24,004 nucleotides of DNA, taken from assembly GCA_902799875.1 (NCBI GenBank), contig CADCCH010000034.1:1-24004 (forward strand), given 5' to 3'. This DNA is from an uncultured Bacteroidales bacterium (GTDB lineage: Bacteria; Bacteroidota; Bacteroidia; Bacteroidales; Paludibacteraceae). Each line of letters starts with the position of its first letter. Position 1 is the first letter of the stretch. Positions 8,697-16,165 of the stretch are shown piece after piece. The position numbers and the translations under genes were made by a program. The notes beneath the pieces are model-generated. The model saw nothing but the letters and a program-made list of their open reading frames with translations. It did no database searches and had not been told where the DNA came from.

Positions 8697-8728
8697 CTTG
8701 TGTATATCAGAGAAATTTTGTAATTTTG
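8697..8728 (+). promoter_or_regulatory. Promoter of the acetyltransferase remnant (plus strand)
   Basis: CTTG at 8697-8700 (-33), a 20-bp spacer beginning TGTATAT, and TAATTTTG at 8721-8728 (-7), 18 nt before the ATG at 8747. It stands back to back with the orphan-gene promoter; the two -33 boxes are 15 bp apart. Confidence 0.7.
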
Positions 8729-8746
8729 CGTCAAAATTAAAAGATT

Positions 8747-8877
8747 ATGCTAACCATCAAACACACAGAATCCGTACGCAACGGCCTTTTTGAGGCATGG
8801 CTGGACGATGTACATGTAGGTGAACCTATGCGCGTAAGGTGCTCACGCGTACGGATGAATATAAGGATGTACTATAG
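8747..8877 (+). pseudogene. Remnant of a small GNAT-like acetyltransferase with internal deletion
   Basis: The reading frame from ATG 8747 gives MLTIKHTESVRNGLF and then AWLDDVHVGE, the typical N-terminus of the small (about 90-aa) YidJ-type GNAT acetyltransferases. From 8824 a different frame reads TYARKVLTRTDEYKDVL and stops at TAG 8875-8877, which resembles the C-terminus of the same family. The central part, including the acetyl-CoA-binding region, is missing, and the two ends are out of frame. Read straight through, the first frame gives a 51-aa peptide ending at 8902. The promoter is still present. The remnant's stop abuts the stop of the convergent GAF gene. The family assignment comes from the two short ends, so it is moderate. 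Confidence 0.6.
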
Positions 8878-9312
8878 CATTTCTGCTATTTTCTCCAGAT
8901 AGAGTTGGTCCGTTTCGTCGAAGGTGTTGAAGTCCTTGCTGTCGATGTCAAGGACTGCGATGACGCGGTTGTTGCGGACGAGGGGAACAACGATCTCACT
9001 ATTGGAAGCAGATGAACAGGCGATATGTCCGGGGAACTCATGGACGTTGGGTACAATGACGGTTTCTGTGCGTTGCCAAGCTGTGCCGCAGACTCCGCGA
9101 CCAAAGGGGATGCGTGTACAAGCGATAGGACCTTGAAAGGGTCCCAAAACCAGTTGTTGTCCTTCTACGCGATAGAATCCCGTCCACCAGAAACCAAAGG
9201 CTTCGTGCAAGGCTGCAGCCACGTTCGCCATGTTGGCAATCGGGTCTGATTCACCGGAGATTAGCGATTCGATCTGCGGAAGCAGAGATTGGTATGTCTC
9301 GATTTTGGTCAT
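8872..9312 (-). CDS. msrC: Free methionine-(R)-sulfoxide reductase (GAF domain)
   Basis: A 146-aa single GAF-domain protein matching the fRMsr family (E. coli MsrC/YebR), which reduces free L-methionine-(R)-sulfoxide with thioredoxin. Three cysteines, C65 (GPIACTRI), C75 (GRGVCGTAW) and C99 (HIACSSAS), show the 10- and 24-residue spacing of the catalytic and resolving Cys of the characterised enzymes. WWTGFYRV and the closing VIAVLDIDSKDFNTFDE are also typical. The start at 9312 (MTKIETYQ) is chosen over 9342 because the upstream ATG would overlap the lipoprotein gene and add residues not seen in the family; it leaves a 2-nt gap. It is the last gene of the MATE-lipoprotein-msrC operon. Confidence 0.92.
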   Translation of the reverse strand: MTKIETYQSLLPQIESLISGESDPIANMANVAAALHEAFGFWWTGFYRVEGQQLVLGPFQGPIACTRIPFGRGVCGTAWQRTETVIVPNVHEFPGHIACSSASNSEIVVPLVRNNRVIAVLDIDSKDFNTFDETDQLYLEKIAEML

Positions 9313-9314
9313 AA

Positions 9315-10235
9315 TCAATATTCTAATTTCCTGGCTTCCCAACCGTAGTCTTGGTAATAATGGATATTCAGGTTATTTTGCTGCACGTACTCGGATAATT
9401 GTTCACGACGAACGGCTTCACGGACGGACTCGTTGGAGTGCATATTCATGAAGATATCGAGATGGTCTCCAAAGATCTGTTTGGCAGTCGGCATGAATCG
9501 CGAACCATCTTCTACACGTTCAAAATCAATGACTTGCGGTTGGTTGTTTTCGTAAGTAAGCGTCATCTTTCCCGGATGGCTACCACCGGAAACGGTTTTG
9601 AGTGTGTCTCCGGAGATGTTATACCAGAACACCCAGAAATCGCCCCACACGCAGGTATCTTCTTCGTGCACGATCATGAGCGAAGGCACACATAGTTCGC
9701 CTTGTAAGTAGTACGGAGCAATCTCGCGCAAGAGATAGTCGCTGATGGCATGACGGATGGCTTGCTCCTTGCGATTTATGGCAATATAGCGGATACAATC
9801 GGCTTTATGGTCGTCAAAATCGGACATCAACCATTGTCCGTTTACGCGTTCCATGGACAAAATGTGCTCCTCAATATCGCTCTCCGGATCAAACGAACCA
9901 TCTTCCCAAACTTGACGCACGGAGATCGTGGCAAGGGCATGGTCTTTGTCTGTTTGTTCGACCTTAACTACTTCATAATCAGCAATCGTACCTCCGTTGC
10001 CGGTGACGAAATAATAGAGCCACTCATGGTCCAGTGCTTCGTGTTGCGGCAGTCGATAGAACATCGTGTCGAGTACCGCATAAAAATCCTCAGTCATGTA
10101 GTCGCGGGATTTCTCCAGCAGTTCATGATCCGGGATATACGCACATAACTCAGCAGCGCGTTCTTCGAGTGTCTGCGTTTTCTGACATGCCGCAAAAGTT
10201 ACGGCTAATAGGATGCAAAAGAGGATTCGTCTCAT
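9315..10235 (-). CDS. Predicted lipoprotein of unknown function
   Basis: A 306-aa protein with a lipoprotein signal peptide: basic start MRR, hydrophobic core and lipobox FAAC with the lipidated Cys at position 17. The mature part has no domain I can name with confidence. The first about 130 residues, with GQWLMSDFDDHK, resemble NTF2-like folds such as the DUF3828 type, but this is a guess. It contains many acidic and aromatic residues and a second half with GDFWVFWYNISGDTLKTVSGG. The gene lies 1 nt after the MATE gene and 2 nt before msrC, so the three are surely co-transcribed. A periplasmic or outer-membrane role is likely; nothing indicates a substrate. Confidence 0.82.
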   Translation of the reverse strand: MRRILFCILLAVTFAACQKTQTLEERAAELCAYIPDHELLEKSRDYMTEDFYAVLDTMFYRLPQHEALDHEWLYYFVTGNGGTIADYEVVKVEQTDKDHALATISVRQVWEDGSFDPESDIEEHILSMERVNGQWLMSDFDDHKADCIRYIAINRKEQAIRHAISDYLLREIAPYYLQGELCVPSLMIVHEEDTCVWGDFWVFWYNISGDTLKTVSGGSHPGKMTLTYENNQPQVIDFERVEDGSRFMPTAKQIFGDHLDIFMNMHSNESVREAVRREQLSEYVQQNNLNIHYYQDYGWEARKLEY

Positions 10236-10236
10236 A

Positions 10237-11649
10237 TCAATCTATTTCGTCTAAACCGTTAAATTTGAGTCGTTTCATTTGGCGATGGAAGCGCACGTGG
10301 AAAAGGACTGCCGGGATGGCCAACGCAATGACAAAGGCAATCCACATACCTTTCGCTCCGAGACCCATCGGGAAGGTGAGAGCAAGTCCCAGAGGCAGCG
10401 CCACACCGATATAGGCAAACAACGCAATTCGCATCGGCACACGTACATCTTGTATGCCGCGAAGCATGGCGGCTCCGATACATTGGAGTCCGTCCGCGTA
10501 CTGGAATGTTCCGGCAATAATGAGCAGCGTCGAAGCGATAGGAATCACTTCGGGATCGCTTGTGAAGATATATGGGATGACGTTGCGTCCGAAGATCATG
10601 ATTGCCGCGCCTATCGTGTTCATCAGTAGGCACAGATGCACGGACGCGTGACTCGCCATGCGCACGGCTTGCAAGTCGCCTTTGCCGAGTTGATGCGAGA
10701 CGCGGATGGTGGTGGCTGAACCGATACCGAGTGCCAACATAAATGTTAGATCGGCCATCTGGTTGGCGATGTGGTGGGCAGCCAGAGACTCCTTGCTGAT
10801 CCAGCCGATGATGACGAATGAAGCTGTGAACAGGAAAGCTTCCGCGAAGGACTGCAAACCAATCGGCATGCCGATATTAATCAGGTGTTCCACTTCGCGA
10901 CGGGTGATCAGATACCTACGCATGGACGTGAGATACCGTCGCCAATCGGCTTTACATAGCATCGCGATGAAGAAACAAACCGGCATGAGACATCGTGCAA
11001 TGAGCGATGCCCATCCTGCACCTTCTGCTCCCATTGCTTGGAAACCCCAATGACCATAGATGAGCACCCAGTTCAGCAAGATATTCAGCAAGTTACAACC
11101 GATCGTGATGAGCATTGCAACTGTGGTGTTGCCGAGTCCTTCCAAAAATTGTTTGCTGAACGTAAACAGCAAAAACGGCACGATGGACAGTACGATGAGG
11201 ATGTAATAGGGCCGTGCGCAGGTGACGACTTCGGGTTCTTGTCCGAACGCGTCCAGAAAACCGATACATGGAGCGAGGAGTGCCAACGACAGCACGCTCA
11301 TCAGCGCCGTGAACACCAGGCCGTTCGTTAGGTACGACGTGATCTGCTCGTGCTTATGCGCAATCTCTTCGTCCGTGGTACCTTCCTTTAGCAGTTTTTC
11401 GAGTCGTCCGTGGACCTGTCCCACCAACGGAGTGATACCCATGAGTGCACCCATCGCAAACACCATCACCGTGAAAAACAGGGCATTGGAGAAACTGACC
11501 GCAGCCAAGTCGGTTGTGCCGTAATGGCCCACCATAATCGAGTCAGCGAGTCCCACCAACGCGGCACCGAACTGCGTCAGCATCACCGGAAACGCTAACT
11601 TGAGGTTGCGTTTGTAAAAGGGGTAATATGCACGAAACGAATAGGCCAT
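10237..11649 (-). CDS. MATE family multidrug/Na+-coupled efflux transporter
   Basis: A 470-aa inner-membrane transporter of the multi-antimicrobial extrusion family with about 12 predicted transmembrane helices in two related halves. Family sequences include AFPVMLTQFGAALVGLADSIMVGHYGTTDLAA cut here to its key part LADSIMVGHYG, MGALMGITPLVGQVHG, and in the second half IGWISKESLAAHHIANQM and LGIGSATTIRVSHQLG. The start at 11649 (MAYSFRAYY) is preferred over an in-frame ATG at 11736, because the promoter -7 box lies at 11672-11665, inside the longer reading. It drives the operon with the lipoprotein and msrC. The substrate is unknown; NorM-type cation drugs are typical. Confidence 0.92.
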   Translation of the reverse strand: MAYSFRAYYPFYKRNLKLAFPVMLTQFGAALVGLADSIMVGHYGTTDLAAVSFSNALFFTVMVFAMGALMGITPLVGQVHGRLEKLLKEGTTDEEIAHKHEQITSYLTNGLVFTALMSVLSLALLAPCIGFLDAFGQEPEVVTCARPYYILIVLSIVPFLLFTFSKQFLEGLGNTTVAMLITIGCNLLNILLNWVLIYGHWGFQAMGAEGAGWASLIARCLMPVCFFIAMLCKADWRRYLTSMRRYLITRREVEHLINIGMPIGLQSFAEAFLFTASFVIIGWISKESLAAHHIANQMADLTFMLALGIGSATTIRVSHQLGKGDLQAVRMASHASVHLCLLMNTIGAAIMIFGRNVIPYIFTSDPEVIPIASTLLIIAGTFQYADGLQCIGAAMLRGIQDVRVPMRIALFAYIGVALPLGLALTFPMGLGAKGMWIAFVIALAIPAVLFHVRFHRQMKRLKFNGLDEID

Positions 11650-11664
11650 TTCTAAAATTCCGTG

Positions 11665-11695
11665 CAAAGGTAGTAAAAAATTTGCATATATCAAA
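11665..11695 (-). promoter_or_regulatory. Promoter of the MATE operon (minus strand)
   Basis: On the minus strand, TTTG at 11695-11692 (-33), a 19-bp spacer and TACCTTTG at 11672-11665 (-7), 15 nt before the ATG at 11649. It overlaps the divergent promoter of the fusion gene: that promoter's -33 box (11681-11684) falls inside this spacer. Confidence 0.75.
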
Positions 11696-11712
11696 AAAAA
11701 ATTGTACTTTTG
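11681..11712 (+). promoter_or_regulatory. Promoter of the HAD-HD-editing fusion gene (plus strand)
   Basis: TTTG at 11681-11684, a 20-bp spacer beginning CATATAT, and TACTTTTG at 11705-11712, 17 nt before the ATG at 11730. A GAAGGA stretch just before the ATG may serve as a ribosome binding site. The element is almost the same as the nitroreductase promoter at 14377. Confidence 0.8.
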
Positions 11713-11729
11713 CAGCAAATTTGAAGGAC

Positions 11730-13472
11730 ATGACAATCATTTTTGACTTGGATGGAACGCTGCTCAATACGATTGACGACTTGGGTTATGCGTGCAATTA
11801 TGCATTGGAGCAGACGGGATATGCGACACACCCGATTGCGGATTACCCGCGGATGGTAGGTAACGGGATCAATAATCTCATTCGTCGTGCCTTGCCGGAG
11901 TCGGAGCGAACGGAGGAAACGGTAATGAAGGTGCGGGAGTTTTTCGTTCCTTATTACAACGCGCACAACTGCGACTACACACGTCCGTATGAAGGCATTC
12001 CGGAGTTGTTGGCTGTGCTCAAAGCACAGGGGCATCAATTGGCTGTGGCAAGCAATAAGTACCAGGCTGCAACGGAGAAGATTGTGGAGCACTTTTTTCC
12101 GGGTTTGTTTGATGTGATTTTAGGTGAACGCGAAGGCATCGAACGAAAACCAAATCCAACTATCGTACACGATATTGTTAAATCGTTAAACTGTTCAACC
12201 GTTAAATTGTTATATATCGGAGATAGTTTGGTGGATCGTGATACTGCGGCAAATGCGAACGTACCATTTGTGGCGTGTTCGTGGGGTTTTGTTAGTAGAG
12301 AGTCGCTGATTGAGAATGGAGTAGGACGGATTATCGACAAGCCGGAAGAACTGCTTTTGGACGTTTATCTCCAGCAATCCATCCTTCCGCAATACGACAA
12401 TTTTGATGGAGGACACAAGCGGGATCATGCCGAAACAGTTATTCGGGAGAGCCTCAAACTGGCACGTGCTTATGATGCCGATGAGACGATGGCGTACGTG
12501 ATTGCGGCGTACCATGATTTGGGGTTGAAGTTCGACCGGGAGAAGCATCATATTCATTCGGGTGAGATGATGATGGCAGACGAGCACTTGCGGCAATGGT
12601 TCACGGAAGAGCAGTTAATGACCATGCGTGACGCGGTGGAAGATCATCGTGCAAGCGGCAAGAATCCTCCGCGAACCATTTACGGAGCCATCGTTGCCGA
12701 AGCCGATCGACAAATTGATCCGCTTACCGTTGTTCATCGCACTATGGCATATAGTCAGAAACTATATCCGGACGGAGATTTCGAGATGTTGTACCAACGT
12801 AGTCTCGAACACTTGCATGAGAAATATGCCGAAGGAGGTTATTTGAAACTTTGGCTCAATAGCGAACGGAATGTGCAAGGACTTGCGCAACTACGTGCGC
12901 TCATTCATAACGAACCAGAACTGCGGAAACTCTGCCGCGAATGGTATGACAAGCAACCGGCTCCAAAGGTGCTGCGGTATTTGGAGGAGCACGGGATTGC
13001 GTTCACGGTGTACTATCATCCGGAAGGGAAGACGATTGAGGAAGCGAAGCGTTGGTGGCACGACGACGGAAGTGTGCATTGCAAGAACATTTTCATGCGC
13101 AACCACAAGGGTGACCAACATTACTTAATCTGCTTCCCGTGTGACTATGATTTGGCGATTCATGACATCGAACATTGGCTCAAAGATGTCCTTGTTTCAC
13201 AGGGGCTCAAAGCACCCGGCAAACTCTCTTTTGCCTCTCCCGAACGGATGATGCGATACCTTGGTCTGGAACCAGGCAGTGTCAGTCCTTTCGGACTCAT
13301 CAACGACACCGATCATCATGTCATCCTCTTCCTCGATAGCCGTTTAAAAGATGCCGAGTCGCTTTCTTTTCATCCGAATGATTGTCGCGGAACGGTGGTG
13401 ATTAGTCAAGCCGCTTTTCAGCAATATTTGGCCTGTGTGGGCAATAAAGTCGAATACATAACAACCTGTTAA
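11730..13472 (+). CDS. Three-domain fusion: HAD phosphatase, HD hydrolase, YbaK/ProX-type tRNA-editing domain
   Basis: A 580-aa cytoplasmic protein. Residues 1-210 are a Gph-type HAD phosphatase: DLDGT with D6/D8 (motif I), ASN at 106-108 (motif II), K140 in ERKPNP (motif III) and IGDSLVD with D165/D169 (motif IV). Residues about 215-400 are an HD-domain phosphohydrolase: H233, H262-D263 and D326 supply the metal-binding pattern. Residues about 410-580 form a YbaK/ProX-type aminoacyl-tRNA deacylase domain, with CKNIFMRNHKGDQHYL and GLEPGSVSPFGLIND as family motifs. The start at 11730 is chosen because the promoter ends at 11712. The frame is open throughout, so the fusion is not a frameshift product. 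Each domain normally occurs alone; the joint substrate is unknown. It contains an 8-bp repeat at 12177-12216 and overlaps no gene; PfkB follows after 1 nt. Confidence 0.9.
   Translation: MTIIFDLDGTLLNTIDDLGYACNYALEQTGYATHPIADYPRMVGNGINNLIRRALPESERTEETVMKVREFFVPYYNAHNCDYTRPYEGIPELLAVLKAQGHQLAVASNKYQAATEKIVEHFFPGLFDVILGEREGIERKPNPTIVHDIVKSLNCSTVKLLYIGDSLVDRDTAANANVPFVACSWGFVSRESLIENGVGRIIDKPEELLLDVYLQQSILPQYDNFDGGHKRDHAETVIRESLKLARAYDADETMAYVIAAYHDLGLKFDREKHHIHSGEMMMADEHLRQWFTEEQLMTMRDAVEDHRASGKNPPRTIYGAIVAEADRQIDPLTVVHRTMAYSQKLYPDGDFEMLYQRSLEHLHEKYAEGGYLKLWLNSERNVQGLAQLRALIHNEPELRKLCREWYDKQPAPKVLRYLEEHGIAFTVYYHPEGKTIEEAKRWWHDDGSVHCKNIFMRNHKGDQHYLICFPCDYDLAIHDIEHWLKDVLVSQGLKAPGKLSFASPERMMRYLGLEPGSVSPFGLINDTDHHVILFLDSRLKDAESLSFHPNDCRGTVVISQAAFQQYLACVGNKVEYITTC
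12177..12216. repeat. 8-bp-period repeat inside the fusion gene
   Basis: Four 8-mers in a row at 12177-12208, the first two being GTTAAATC and GTTAAACT, followed by a half-matching GTTATATA at 12209-12216. All begin GTT. They encode VKSLNCSTVKLL, the variable segment between HAD motifs III and IV. Three units make 24 nt, so expansion by threes would keep the frame. Confidence 0.7.
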
Positions 13473-13473
13473 T

Positions 13474-14373
13474 ATGCAACGCGTAATCGGAATTGGAGAA
13501 ACGGTGCTGGATATCTTGTTTAAGAACGACCAGCCGCAAAAAGCCGTTCCAGGGGGATCGACGTTCAATAGCATCGTGTCGCTCGGACGTACCGGTGTGC
13601 CTTGTGCCATGATCACCCAAACGGGAAGTGACCATATCGGAGATATGATTTGTGATTTCTTGCGCAAGAACGGTGTCTCCGATGAGTTCGTCTGCAGACA
13701 TCCGAACACCAAGTCGCATATCACACTGGCCTTTCTGAATGAGAATAACGACGCGCAGTACGAGTTCTACAAGGACCATGCGCGAGATCTGTTGGACATC
13801 CCCCTGCCACAAATAAGCTCTGACGATATTGTTCTTTTCGGTTCGTTCTTTGCCATCAATCCGGTTATTCGTCCTGTTACCCGCAAATTGCTCAAGGCGG
13901 CGCACGAAGCCGGCGCATGGCTGTATTATGATGTCAATTTCCGCAAGAATCATATCGCGGATTTGCCGAATATTCTGCCGAATATCGAAGAGAACATGCG
14001 GCTTGCGAATGTGGTGCGTGGTTCGATGGAAGACTTTGATTATCTCTTTGGTTTACAGGATGCTGATGCCATCTACGAACGTGTCAAACCTCTCTGCTCC
14101 ACGCTCATTTTGACTGATGGAGCACGATCCATCCGTGTCTATACTCCCGATGGTTGCGAGACCTATCCTGTGGCTAAGATTGATACGGTCAGTACAGTCG
14201 GAGCCGGGGATAATTTCAATGCCGGTTACATCTACGCCAAACTGCGTGGCATCGATGATCAAGCTTCCCGTATCGCTATGGCCCAGCGTTGGAGTCAGGA
14301 CGTCTGCCAACAGATCGGCAATAACATCAGCGATGAACTGGCTAAAGAATTTTCTATTCACTTTTTTTCGTAA
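13474..14373 (+). CDS. PfkB/ribokinase-family carbohydrate kinase
   Basis: A 299-aa sugar or nucleoside kinase of the PfkB family. The N-terminal signature is GIGETVLDILF with the substrate-binding PGGSTFNSIVSLGRTG; the C-terminal signature is DTVSTVGAGDNFNAG at 237-251, with D246 the catalytic base and GAGD the anion hole. It resembles fructokinases, but the substrate is not fixed by sequence alone. It starts 1 nt after the fusion-gene stop, so the two are translated from one message and may share a pathway, for example a kinase opposed by the HAD phosphatase. The reverse link is only inference. It is followed by the nitroreductase promoter. Confidence 0.9.
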   Translation: MQRVIGIGETVLDILFKNDQPQKAVPGGSTFNSIVSLGRTGVPCAMITQTGSDHIGDMICDFLRKNGVSDEFVCRHPNTKSHITLAFLNENNDAQYEFYKDHARDLLDIPLPQISSDDIVLFGSFFAINPVIRPVTRKLLKAAHEAGAWLYYDVNFRKNHIADLPNILPNIEENMRLANVVRGSMEDFDYLFGLQDADAIYERVKPLCSTLILTDGARSIRVYTPDGCETYPVAKIDTVSTVGAGDNFNAGYIYAKLRGIDDQASRIAMAQRWSQDVCQQIGNNISDELAKEFSIHFFS

Positions 14374-14376
14374 AAA

Positions 14377-14408
14377 TTTGCATATATGCAAAAAAAATAG
14401 TACTTTTG
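14377..14408 (+). promoter_or_regulatory. Promoter of the nitroreductase gene
   Basis: TTTG at 14377-14380, a 20-bp spacer beginning CATATAT, and TACTTTTG at 14401-14408, 19 nt before the ATG at 14428. It sits directly behind the PfkB stop codon (14371-14373). Confidence 0.8.
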
Positions 14409-14427
14409 CACGCTAATTTGGATAGAT

Positions 14428-14943
14428 ATGGATTCTTTTGAACAATTATGCCAACATCGGCGGTCGATTCGGAAGTATACGAATCAGTCGGTGGAGCAGG
14501 AGAAAATAGACTATATGCTGCGTTGCGCGTTGATGTCGCCGAGCGCCAAACGGACCTGTCCGTGGGAGTTCGTCGTGACGCGTGATGAAGCCAAACTGCG
14601 TCCCTTGGCGGGATGCCGCACGTACGGATCGCAGATGTTTAACACGGCGACAGCGGCGATTATTATTGCGTTGGACCCGACATTGTGTGACAACACCTGG
14701 ATGGCAGACGGCGCGATTGCGGCGGAGCATATCCTGTTAGCAGCGGCAGAGCAGGGAGTAGGTGCTTGCTGGTGCCATGTGTACGAACGCGAGGGTGCAC
14801 CGGAGTTGACGAGACGGTTGTTTGGTATTCCCAAAGACAAGATTGTGCTCTGCGCGATTGCGCTCGGCTACCCCGATGAAGAGCGACAAAACTACGATAT
14901 TTCGAAATTAAAATACGACAAGATACATAATGAAAGATATTAG
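14428..14943 (+). CDS. Nitroreductase family FMN oxidoreductase
   Basis: A 171-aa FMN-dependent oxidoreductase of the nitroreductase superfamily. The N-terminal HRRSIRKYTNQSV is the FMN-phosphate-binding signature, SPSAKRTCPWEFVV the family's second motif, AAEHILLAAAEQGVGACWC the central helix and VLCAIALGYPDEE the C-terminal glycine-tyrosine motif. It belongs to the short single-domain branch, which acts as a homodimer. The natural substrate is unknown; family members reduce nitroaromatics, flavins or quinones. It has its own promoter and lies 109 nt upstream of pdxA. An ATG at 14930 overlaps its end and opens a 31-codon frame, which I do not call. Confidence 0.9.
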   Translation: MDSFEQLCQHRRSIRKYTNQSVEQEKIDYMLRCALMSPSAKRTCPWEFVVTRDEAKLRPLAGCRTYGSQMFNTATAAIIIALDPTLCDNTWMADGAIAAEHILLAAAEQGVGACWCHVYEREGAPELTRRLFGIPKDKIVLCAIALGYPDEERQNYDISKLKYDKIHNERY

Positions 14944-14954
14944 ACTCGGTATAC

Positions 14955-15028
14955 AACTCATCAAAACCGTCCTGCCCCGGACTGCGGTTCAGCGTTCCCA
15001 AACCGCTTCACACGCTTTTGATTGAGTT
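14955..15028 (+). other. Imperfect inverted repeat between nitroreductase and pdxA
   Basis: AACTCA (14955-14960) and TCAAAA (14961-14966) pair with TTTTGA (15016-15021) and TGAGTT (15023-15028), with one bulged T. Inside, GCGGTT (14984-14989) pairs with AACCGC (15001-15006) across an 11-nt loop. The RNA could fold into a long two-part stem. There is no T-run directly after it, so it is not a standard terminator; it may be a leader structure of pdxA or chance. Confidence 0.4.
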
Positions 15029-15052
15029 CATACCTCGCAAAAAAATATATAT

Positions 15053-16165
15053 ATGAAACCTATTATAGCGATAACAGCCGGTGATACGAACGGTGTAGGA
15101 TACGAAGTGATCATCAAGAGCTTGCTCAACGGCTACGTGTTTGAAGTGATGCGCCCTGTGATCTACGGCAATGCCGCCGTGGCGAAGCAACATATCCATA
15201 CCCTGGATGAGGAGTACCGCAATATCACCTGGAACACTATTGACAGTCCCGAGCAGGCCAAAGACGGACGTCTGAACCTCATTACCTGTTATACGGATAA
15301 CTTACCGGTAGAACTCGGTAAGAACACCGAGGCATCGAATAAGGCCGCTAAGGCGGCGCTTGATCGCGCGTGTGCGGACTTGCAGGCGGGTAGAGTACAG
15401 GCCCTCGTGACCGCGCCCTTGAATAAGGAAGCGCTCGGTGGCGGACATACGGAGTATCTGGAGAAAAGGTTTAAAGGTGCAAATGATGCAAATGGTGGAA
15501 GCCTGATGATGCTTTGCACGGAGAATCTTCGTGTGGCGCTGGTATGCAACCACGTGGCGCTGGCGGATATACCGGCGCAGATCACCGAAGAGCGGATCAT
15601 CCAAAAGATGACGCTGCTCAATAAGTCCCTTAAGCGCGATTTCGGTCTGGAGAAACCCCGTATCGCGGTGCTGGCGTTGAATCCCCATGCCGGTGATGCC
15701 GGTCTGCTGGGTAAGGAAGAGCAAGAGATCATTGTGCCGGCGATCGAGAAAGCGAAAGAGCAGGGTATATGGGCATTCGGTCCGTACGCTGCCGACGGAT
15801 TCTTCGGTACGGGACATTTCACGCATTTCGATGCGGTGCTCGCTATGTATCATGACCAGGGACTGATTCCGTTCAAGACCCTCGATATGAGTGGGGTGAA
15901 CTACACCGCGGGACTGAATATCGTACGTACCTCGCCGGACCACGGCACGGGCTACGATATCGCCGGTAAGAACCAAGCGGACGAGAGCTCGATGCGCAAT
16001 GCGCTCTTCATGGCCATCGATGTGTTGCGCCAACGCGAGGAGTATGATGAGCTGACAGCCAACCCGCTGCCGTTCATCGTGCGTGAGGACAAAGAAGGTC
16101 GTCCGCGCCGTGAGTTTATTGACTTTAAGACTACTAAATATAATGATGACAAGCAAAGAGATTAG
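15053..16165 (+). CDS. pdxA: 4-hydroxythreonine-4-phosphate dehydrogenase
   Basis: A 370-aa enzyme of the DXP-dependent pyridoxal 5'-phosphate pathway, oxidising 4-phosphohydroxy-L-threonine with NAD(P)+ before condensation by PdxJ. The metal-binding histidines are at H167 (VCNHVAL), H212 (NPHAGDAG) and H267 (YHDQG), matching H166, H211 and H266 of E. coli PdxA. The start [14 protein letters not shown] and the segment [15 protein letters not shown] are diagnostic. Length is slightly above the usual 330 because of extra residues at about 40-90 and the C-terminus. The A-rich leader (AAAAAAATATATAT) lacks a Shine-Dalgarno. The gene end overlaps alaS by 23 nt, suggesting translational coupling. 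No promoter was seen directly upstream. Confidence 0.95.
   Translation: MKPIIAITAGDTNGVGYEVIIKSLLNGYVFEVMRPVIYGNAAVAKQHIHTLDEEYRNITWNTIDSPEQAKDGRLNLITCYTDNLPVELGKNTEASNKAAKAALDRACADLQAGRVQALVTAPLNKEALGGGHTEYLEKRFKGANDANGGSLMMLCTENLRVALVCNHVALADIPAQITEERIIQKMTLLNKSLKRDFGLEKPRIAVLALNPHAGDAGLLGKEEQEIIVPAIEKAKEQGIWAFGPYAADGFFGTGHFTHFDAVLAMYHDQGLIPFKTLDMSGVNYTAGLNIVRTSPDHGTGYDIAGKNQADESSMRNALFMAIDVLRQREEYDELTANPLPFIVREDKEGRPRREFIDFKTTKYNDDKQRD

Noticed and set aside
11628..11729. Extended N-terminus of the fusion gene from ATG 11628
   Set aside because: The extra 34 codons would be upstream of or inside the promoter (11681-11712), and the HAD fold begins at 11730.
14930..15025. Possible 31-aa ORF overlapping the nitroreductase end
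   Set aside because: No family resemblance, and it lies within the inverted repeat; chance is likely.
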